Program-made: the position numbers and the translations under genes | Notes under the pieces: generated by a model | Seen by the model: only the letters and a program-made list of their open reading frames with translations | The model's database searches: none | Told to the model about the DNA's origin: nothing | In this document: positions 47,104 to 64,000 of the stretch, piece by piece | How positions within the stretch are numbered: the stretch's first letter is position 1 | How the letters are laid out: the number at the start of each line of letters is the position of its first letter | Source of the DNA: Gnetum montanum | Lineage: Eukaryota; Streptophyta; Gnetopsida; Gnetales; Gnetaceae | DNA length: 64,000 nucleotides | NCBI GenBank assembly: GCA_015680685.1 | Contig: MNCI01011788.1 | Coordinates: forward strand, 102,211-166,210 | Direction: 5' to 3'

Positions 47104-48870
47104 TAAGCTAATTTATGGGTTCAAAAAGATGTGAATCTAAGTCCCATTAGTAATTTAATCTAATTTATAGATTTGAACATGGATCTAATTAGAAAATGAA
47201 TTGAATGAAATATTGTACATTAGGTGATTCGGTAATTAGATATCAATTAACTAAAAATTAAATTTTGTCTGTTGGACCTAAGAAATTAATATACTATAGT
47301 CTCGGAATATTTCATCAACTAAAAAACACAAGGCACATGAAAGGAATTTAAATAGTTGAACTAAATTGTGAACTCTAATATGTTAATTTTTTATAGCATT
47401 AAACTTAAAGCTTTTTAGAAAAATATGCATTTTATCTTCAATGATGGCCTATAGGCAAATATAACATGTATACTACTCTTATGCCTTTTGTACACTTAGG
47501 GTCATGTAAATAATTGGCTTTTTGCAACTAAACCACCTCTTATTTGGTTAAATAATATTCTTTTTTCTTATCACATTCTCAAGTATTTTTTATCACTTAT
47601 TGCTTAAATCTTCTATGATTGCATAGAATTACAATTGAAAACCTCTCTTATTAAATATTTCATCTATGAAAGTAAGCTTAACTTTGTTTAAATCATATTT
47701 GATCTTTAATTTCAAAAACACTTTTGCAAAAATATTTTGAAATCCATAATTTATATACATAAAGTAATAAATTGACAAAAAAAAAAACTTTACTTGTAAT
47801 GACATAAATTTAACCTCTACTAATATAATCTTATTAAGCTTCAACAACAGTCGGCTTCGAATTTCTTTTTAATTTTTCCCCTATAGTGCACATCTATACA
47901 AAAGTAATCAGTTGCACATGCAAACCATGGTTGAATACGTTGAAGATGATTGCAGATTAATCTATTTCCTAAAATAGAAGAGCCTAGAGTTGTAACACCG
48001 GACCTTTGCTTGCCGTGCCTGTGAAGCCATCGTAATGTCAACGTACCCTGTGAGATTATCTTTTTGTGACTTTTCAGTGTTCGAAAATGCCGTGTCGGTT
48101 TGGAAAACCCTCTATGCGTATCCTCCATGGCCACCCAAAAAAAAGTGCAGAAAAAGACATATATTCATAGAGTAGACTGCACAGAGATACCTGAAGATTA
48201 GTGGAACATGGACATGCATGTGATACATACGAATAAACCAGTATTTATGAAATGCATGCATGATAATTCAATTATTATCGCATCACATCAAAATCATTCA
48301 AAAGCTACTTTGTTTTTATTCTGCTGCTACTGCTGATTCTTGATTGCTGGTGGGTGGGGAAGAACATGCAGCAGGATACCAGTAGTGACTTGAGTGACCA
48401 CCAAACCACCAATGCCATGTAAAAGTACAATAAAAGATAAAATAAAGTAGAACCACATCCACACCTAAGTTCTCACCTACGTGGCTACACCATAATTGGA
48501 GAGTCTGTAATTGCATTGCCATCAGTCATCAGCATTATCTGAACATGACCATTTTGCAGTCTTTTCCTCTACCTGTTTGCCATCATCCTGGCCTACTAAG
48601 TTGTAGCGGCTGTTAACCCTTCCATGCTTTCCAAAAATAATTGAATTTGGACTGCTTCAGGATTCGAATCCTTTTTTATTTTATTTTATTTTAATGTCAC
48701 ACGGAAAGGATAGACAACTGTCGCTGCCCAGGATACCAACAATCCTTTCATCAAATTCCTATTTGGATACAACTACCTTTAATGGAATAAGTTGCATCAG
48801 TAAATGAGTAGGATAGAGTGAAGTCTTTCCTCTTCCATTTTAAGTGATAGGGCAAAGGAACTATGCAAGT
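47104..48870. repeat. Tandem segmental duplication, copy 2
   Basis: Counterpart of 42951-46540, displaced by roughly 2.5-4.2 kb depending on indels. The jump from LINE sequence (ends about 47920) to the GCAAACCATGGTTGA segment corresponds to 43845 and 45200 in copy 1, so copy 2 lost about 1.35 kb or copy 1 gained it. Neither copy holds an ORF I recognise. Minus-strand ORFs such as 47841-48134 are not preserved between copies. Confidence 0.7.
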
Positions 48871-48899
48871 GTGGCATCCATTCTGTCCACTTTTCTGGA

Positions 48900-49830
48900 T
48901 TACCTTTGCCCAAATTTCAATCGGTGGGTCAAGGTGTGATCTACAAATTTATCTATTTATATACAATGAGAATCCTGCAGTTCAATCTCATGGGTCATTT
49001 CTTTTTTGAATTCAGTTTTTCATTAGGGCTCAGAAAACAAGTCATTATGTTAATTTGTAGAATCATAAGACTTGTTTTTTCTTATAAACAATTATTTATT
49101 TGTTTGCCCTTTGCATAGTTTGAAGTCATATGGAATAGCTATAGACCTTATGGATAAGAGTAGCATGGATAAACACACATGAAGTATTTTAAAGACCATA
49201 CCATTTGCTAAGATTACAAGGTTATACTTAGAAAGCATCTTTAATCTTAACAAGTAATGTACTTGGGTCATAAAGAACTTTAAAAATGGTAAGAGAAAGG
49301 AGTAAATGCACAAAACAATCAACACTGAAAAAGAGAACATAACCTTATTCAAAGAACAATTACTTAAAGAAAGAATTTGGAAATGAATCTATTTAAAATT
49401 AGGACTTTCTTATAGATACTATATGGCATAAAATAGAAAGTTGCATTCCACAAATTGGAAAAATATTTAGGATGAAATATGCTATCAAAGGAAATACGAT
49501 AGAATGATGAAATACAAAATGCTATAAAAAATAAGATAAAGTACTTAAGGAATTGAACTAAAGTATGAACCAAAAGAATATGCTAATGTGGAAAATGGGA
49601 AAATGGAAGAATATGTTGATGTAGAAAATGGCAGAAAAGGAGGAACAATTGCGATTAATCAATTAAACATGAAGCCTTAGATTGTTTTTATGAAAAATAT
49701 AACAACTAGCAAGGCCAAATCCTTTTTCTACCTTGGAGAAAAGGTTTGTTTTTTAGGGAAAGGTCAAGTCTACCTAGGATATTCCCCTATGCTAGCAATA
49801 TAGAAATTTCATAGCAAGTACAAAGGGGGT
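48900..49830. other. AT-rich intergenic sequence
   Basis: No coding motif, terminal repeat or RNA gene recognised. Short hydrophobic minus-strand frames (49092-49352, 49364-49573) look like AT-rich chance ORFs. Confidence 0.5.
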
Positions 49831-49835
49831 GTTGG

Positions 49836-49914
49836 TACTAAGCTTGAACCCAACACCTATGAGTACAAAGTTGTGTGCGCTAAACAACTAGCCAATGGCC
49901 CATACTCTTAGAGG
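49836..49914 (-). repeat. tRNA-derived SINE head-like sequence
   Basis: On the minus strand: GGGCCATTGGCTAGTTGTTT AGCGC (box A-like TGGCTAGTTGTTTAGCGC) and 28-30 bases later GGTGTTGGGTTCAAGCTTAG (box B-like GGGTTCAAG). Box spacing is close to a tRNA promoter. No cloverleaf with a proper acceptor stem was found, so this is a SINE head or pseudogene rather than a working tRNA. Confidence 0.45.
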
Positions 49915-49929
49915 AGAGGTTTGTTAGGA

Positions 49930-51760
49930 TTGGTTGAAAGGATGAAAACCTTAAAAAGCATCCCAAAACCTGTTGCAACAAACTACAAGAAAATTGCAAT
50001 TTTAATTACATAATATCATAAAAGAATTCTTAATGCAAAATTTTAAAGCATACTTATAATGCAAATTAAAGCTATAAACTATGGATTAATCCTTAAATCG
50101 AGCAATGCTCATGTAAATTCTATGTACAAGCAAGAGTAAATTATTAACTTTGGGATACTTGCTTATGGGGTTTCAAGACTCAACAAGAACATATCAAGCT
50201 AGAAGGCTTTCCCTAGAAATCCTTTGAGGTCTCTAAAAGATATAATAAAACATTCCAATTTCTATAAATGATAAAACATAAATGTAACAATTTATAATTT
50301 ATAGTAAAAAATGAAAATAAGAAAGGAATTTTTATTTGGTAGAAACCATTTTGATATATTTATTGATATCCCATAAAATTATCATAATCCAAAAGGAAAA
50401 TTTATCATCTATTCAAGCCAATGTTACAAAACTTGTGGGCAAATACTTACAAAGGTTTTTTTGGTTTGGTTAGGTCACTCACAACTCACAAGCTAAGTCA
50501 AATTTTGGACATCCATAGCAAAGTAAGAGGTTAAAATGCAAACTGAAGCTGCAAGTAAAATTTTATCATAGCCATGGACCCTCTAGATCTATTAGATAGT
50601 AAAAATGGACATACAATGAGTTTAGAAAACGTAATTAAGAAAATTACCAAGTATTTAGTATTCTTGGTAACACTTTGAACAAATCAACCAAATTTGCAAC
50701 TATGATATCCCATATAATTAATGCTCAAATGTAGAACATTGCAAGAATTTCGAGTCTTCCTATTTCAACTCTCATAAGATTTCATTCATGTTATGGTAAT
50801 TGTATATTGGAAATGGTGAAAAATGGTAGCAAATAAATAGTTTACCTTTTGAATTAACGTCTTCCTAGTACCATTCAAATAGAAATGGTTATTTTTCTTT
50901 CATTTTACATTTTCCTAAAGTTTTTGAAATACTATTTTAAATACCATTCTCCAAGATTTTATTTACTAAACCATAGAACTTCCTCATGAAAACACCTTTT
51001 ATCTTAGGTTTCCATCAATACTTCTTTGAAGTATTTATCCAATGAGAATTACGAGTGTAAGCTATAACTTGATAAATAACTTCAACTTCTCTAAGGGCAT
51101 CATCTCTTTTTCAAAAGGCATAATACCCTATTGTGTTTGTTCTTCACTCTGACTTTATCAAACAAAAATGGTTTTTTAAGTATCTTTTATTTACAACACA
51201 CCCACAAATAAGAGTTGGTTGAATAATGTCATGCTAGAGTTGTTTTCAAATATCCTAAACCATAATAAATTCCTTCTTACATTTTCTTGTTAAAGCAAAT
51301 AAAGCTTTTATATACTACTTGCAACCCTTTGAGTAATGCACTAATTGCATCGGTGATTGCAAAAATATTTTAAGTTTAATTATAAAACTGAAATATTTTA
51401 CTTACTTCCATTAAAATTGCTTAAATCTATCCAACCAGTTTCAAAATTTCTTTTAAAAATTTTATAACAAACCAGGACTTATTGCTAAGCATCTTTGTAA
51501 GATAGGATTATATCCACATTTCTATTTTCTATAATGTATTATATTCTGTGTTCGACAAATCATTTTATGACTTTAGTTTTCTTATTAACTCTCGTTCTAA
51601 AATACTAACAAAAATCATCTAAAGATTTATTACAATCCTTCCATTGAATTTAAAATTGAAACATTTGCATAAAGCAAAAATTCAACAAGACTATTTCCGG
51701 TTTACCATTTACTTCAACTTTCTCCAAGTCTTGTGCAAGTTAAACGAGTGACCCACCAGG
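49930..51760 (-). other. Intergenic; faint LINE-like traces near 51640-51720
   Basis: Mostly unassigned AT-rich DNA. On the minus strand, 51710-51665 translates to a VEVNGKPE-like then EFLLYAN-like string, reminiscent of the region before a LINE RT YADD box, but too little remains to be sure. No gene is called. Confidence 0.3.
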
Positions 51761-52187
51761 GCTAGTAGCCCAATTACATGTTTACTGGTCTAATGCTTAT
51801 GCAGCTAGCAAAGCCGTAACGTGGACTAACTTTTTTATTTATTGCGTTGTACAGGAGGGAATAACGGATATGCACTGCCTGCCTTCACCTTTCTTACTGG
51901 TGATCAACCGAAATGTAAGAAGAGAGATCATGCTATATATGTACAGGTCCCTGTGCTCTAGTTACTACACTAAATTGTCACCGGCTGCAATAGGAAGATT
52001 TTCTAGTGAACTAATAATCCGATAAATGTAAGTCAAAAGAAAACATAGAGGCCAATTAACATGGAAACCCCGCATGGTGTAAAACCATCGAGCAATGTAA
52101 TTATGTTTAATAACCTCAATTCTAAAGAAGGGTACATTGAAATAAATTATGCTACAACATGCTTGCAAACTTATTGCAATCATGATG
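51761..52187 (-). other. 3' flank / probable 3' UTR of the ADCS gene
   Basis: Sequence immediately after the ADCS stop on the minus strand. The GCAATAAG at about 52172-52165 could act as a weak polyadenylation signal. No other ORF is supported. Confidence 0.4.
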
Positions 52188-61481
<9,294 letters not shown>

Positions 61482-61535
61482 CTCCAAAAATGGAATATAG
61501 CAGGGGCTAATGTTCACCAGATATGTCCACTGTTC

Positions 61536-63237
61536 CTACGGCAGTCTACAGATCTTCATAATTTGCCTTCTCTGCCATAACTACCACTTCTTAGTACACA
61601 TATTGCAAGAAGCATTCAACAAAGCTGGAACTTCCTAGAAAAGTTGCAAGGACTACAAGTAGTTAGAAACATGATGTCATTGATAAAAAAAAATATGATC
61701 ACTAACTAAATAGATTATAACACAGTGCCATGAGTAATCTATGATGTCAGGGTTTTAATCTATATTTATAAGTTGTTTGGAAGTGTACTAGCTAAGTAAC
61801 ATAGATTACTGGGTTTTATGATCTTTCAGATGGTGTTTGTGCAGTGAGATGAGAAAAGTCATTTTATGCATGCAGCTCAAAGCGGTTACCAGTACTCTCG
61901 GACATTTTTATGTAATTACATAAAAAGCAACAAACAATTAATAGTTGGAATCTCTAATTCTGGATTCATTAGTCTTAACAATATCAGCACATACAACAAA
62001 TTGCAAAATAATGAACTAATTCTCATGCATCGCAACTCAACCCCATGAAATCCTTTGAAAGGTAGACAATTAAATGTATCAGCAACAAAACCATAATATC
62101 ACATCACTATTTGTACTCAAGATACAGCAGCTAGCATCTGAGAACAACCATTAACATTTTAAAATCACATGTGAATATAAACTTTCCTGCCATACTCAGC
62201 TAAGTTACAAATGTATGGCACCACAAAGTCTTTATTACATCAACGATGAAGAGCCGCAAAAAGGCTTGAGAGTTTATTTATGCATTATTTATCAACAAGA
62301 AAGCAACTTATTTTTGTGCCCCTATATTTCATCACCTAATATCAAAAATTAGCAGAGCACGATAAGGCTCCCACTGTTTTAGACTTGACACAAGTCTATT
62401 GGTCAAGATTCCAAGAGATGAGAAAACCTGTACTTTATACAATTAAAGAGTAATTGAAGGTGAGCATTACATAATCCTGCAATGTCTTGTTCTACAGAAA
62501 AGTCATCCTAAATGGCAAATTACAGCTAATAATTTAATTAATCTGGTTGAAATAGCACCAAAGAAACTTGGTAACTTTATTGATGAAAGAGTTTGCTATA
62601 TTTTCTGTCCAAAAGATCCTGAGGGTCTGCGGACGTAATTAAAAAACGTTTCAGTTTCACGTTTCGTATTGACAAAAACCCCCAGTATCAGAGAACAAGC
62701 GTTACTAAACAACGAAAACTGAATACTGCAATAGACTAGACAATTCTCTGACGAAAACACGTTACATCCTGCACAAGTAAAATCGAGAAAAAAGAATCCA
62801 GATCGTTCAAGTTTACAAGAGTTCACATGAGCATTGGTCGAATAAGTTGGCCCACTTTTATCAAAAACATTGTTTACCGCTATCATGTATTGTTCTACCA
62901 TTCATACAAGCCATTCCTAAAAAGCATTTAAACAAACATTGGAAAGGACAAACGGTTGAAAGCCGAAGGAGAATTTAAGTAAACTGTAACATGCATCCAC
63001 AACTTCACAGCTTATCTAATGTTAGCTCAATCCTGCTGTGAAGTATTGAAACGCCATATCTTGCAGATGCAAAACAATTTGATACTTTCTTGCATAAAGT
63101 TACAATTCCGAAATAAAACACAGCATGAGAAATTAAACATACGCATAAACGATGGAATTCAAAGCAAAATTTTGCAGGTCTGGTTTGCGTTTGCAAGACA
63201 AGAAAACAAATATGAAAGCAGATCATTGATTGCTCAC
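61536..63237 (-). other. Probable 5' UTR intron of ADCS
   Basis: A good donor CAAG|GTGAGC at 63238/63237 and several acceptors just upstream of the first coding exon (for example TGGCAG or TCTGTAG between 61545 and 61590) suggest a 1.6-1.7-kb intron in the 5' UTR. No ORF in this stretch is convincing. This is inference from splice consensus only. Confidence 0.4.
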
Positions 63238-63385
63238 CTTGAAACCAGGGAAATGATACGATATGAAACTTGCGCGGAGCGTTCAAAGAGCAACCAGACC
63301 CGCCCGTGTCCAGGCAACATCAAGAGGAGATTATGGCGGCCACGAGATCGCGTTTTCCGTACGCTAGTCTTATTTTTTATATTCA
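63238..63385 (-). promoter_or_regulatory. ADCS: Probable ADCS core promoter and non-coding first exon
   Basis: On the minus strand a TATA box (GAATATAAAAAATAAG, about 63370-63386) is followed by a GC-richer, CpG-containing stretch (63238-63350). That ends at the donor CAAG|GTGAGC. The composition shift from the AT-rich flanks marks a real promoter/leader. The start site would be near 63340-63350. Confidence 0.5.
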
Positions 63386-64000
63386 TTTTTGTCATTTTAT
63401 TGCACTACTCCCGACATTTGGCTGTTGCTGGCACTTTACGCGCCTACAACTAGATCGGTTGTAGTTCAGACCAATTTTCCGTATCATGCTACGCTTCTTT
63501 CAAATCGCAGATTTGAGGAATACAATTTAACTCAGCGCTGACTGAAATAGAAACTGTGTTGTTGCTGCTGCTTATGGAAACCGACAAGATCGCTCATGGT
63601 CGTGGGAAGATGCTTTTTTAAATTATAGGTTTTCGTGGTATAAGAGTTAAATTTTAATATTTATGATAAGTTCTTTCATGTTCTTTGCTGACTATTATTT
63701 GGGATGATGGTGGTAAGGTGCCTGTTTCTTAAGCTCAAGACTTGGGGTTTGAGGTTGGGCACACTCACTTGAAAAGGTTAGGCTTTTGCTCATCCATTGA
63801 CCTTGCTTAGCAAGATTAGCATTATGGGGGATGTCGGACCCGAAAAGAAGTTCTATTGATATTAACAGTGTATCAGTTACAGTAATTTGAACAAGTCATA
63901 GGGTTAAGGGGAAGGGGGAAGCTGACTTAACATTAGTCGAAACTCAAGACTTGCCTTATAAAAAAACAAGTGTTAAGGGAGGAAGCCCAAATTAGGGCAC
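63386..64000. other. Upstream flank of ADCS; SINE-like head at about 63699-63780
   Basis: The promoter-distal flank is moderately GC-rich to about 63610. A plus-strand segment GGTGGTAAGGTGCCTG ... GGGGTTTGAGGTTGGG (about 63709-63757) has box A/box B-like spacing and may be a tRNA-derived SINE head. The rest shows no gene. Confidence 0.35.

Noticed and set aside
49092-49573. Hydrophobic minus-strand ORFs as membrane proteins
   Set aside because: AT-rich sequence readily yields hydrophobic chance ORFs; no homology, start context or neighbouring exons.
61482-61517. Extension of ADCS exon 1 to 61517
   Set aside because: The upstream first codon is GTG, and no ATG occurs between the in-frame TAG at 61536-61538 and 61481.
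63270-63464. Plus-strand ATGGCGGCC frame at 63333 with good start context, opposite the ADCS promoter
   Set aside because: The 43-codon product from 63333 has no recognisable motif, ends soon after, and overlaps the minus-strand TATA/leader that better explains the local composition.

Overview
The window reads as nuclear DNA of a seed plant with a large, repeat-rich, AT-rich genome. It contains one recognisable host gene, a plant-type bifunctional aminodeoxychorismate synthase (ADCS) with a transit-peptide-like N terminus and 13 coding exons split by GT-AG introns. It also contains long LTR retrotransposons with Athila/Tat-type signatures, LINE remnants and tRNA-derived SINE-like elements. 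A gymnosperm is plausible from the repeat load and long introns, but that is inference; nothing here fixes the species.

Layout. 1-4583 is the 3' part of a retroelement (family B), whose 3' LTR was hit by a solo LTR of family A/C (3409-4282, TSD GTTAG). 4930-6540 is a dead RTE-type LINE. 6541-10789 holds AT-rich unassigned sequence, a perfect hairpin, a small unrecognised ORF in a GC-richer block, a two-copy direct repeat, a SINE fragment and an isolated U3-like promoter. 10790-16933 is a gag-only LTR element (element C, minus strand). 17603-38998 is a roughly 13-kb family B element (plus strand: LTR, PBS, gag, PR, RT, RH, INT, extra 3' ORF, PPT, LTR). It is split by element A (29200-37541, minus strand, TSD CTAAT), which has gag and the extra ORF but no visible pol, and carries a 406-N gap. 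39390-48870 holds LINE remnants on the minus strand and a diverged tandem duplication. 48900-52187 is mostly unassigned.

The ADCS gene runs from its ATG at 61481 down to its stop at 52188 on the minus strand. Splicing 13 exons at GT-AG sites keeps one frame of 968 codons including the stop. It has a glutamine amidotransferase domain (Cys-His-Glu) followed by a PabB-like chorismate domain, so it should make the plastid pABA precursor for folate. A TATA box, a probable non-coding first exon and a 5' UTR intron lie upstream (about 61540-63380).

The most unusual material is in the retroelements. A long ORF, with an N-terminal domain resembling the 'putative plant transposon protein' family followed by coiled coil, sits 3' of gag/pol. 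It is preceded by what looks like its own internal promoter and a spliced leader. In both families that promoter resembles the element's own LTR U3: CGATATCG-type palindromes in A and TGATGCATCA-type palindromes in B. Two short N-bounded inverted segments look like assembly artefacts.
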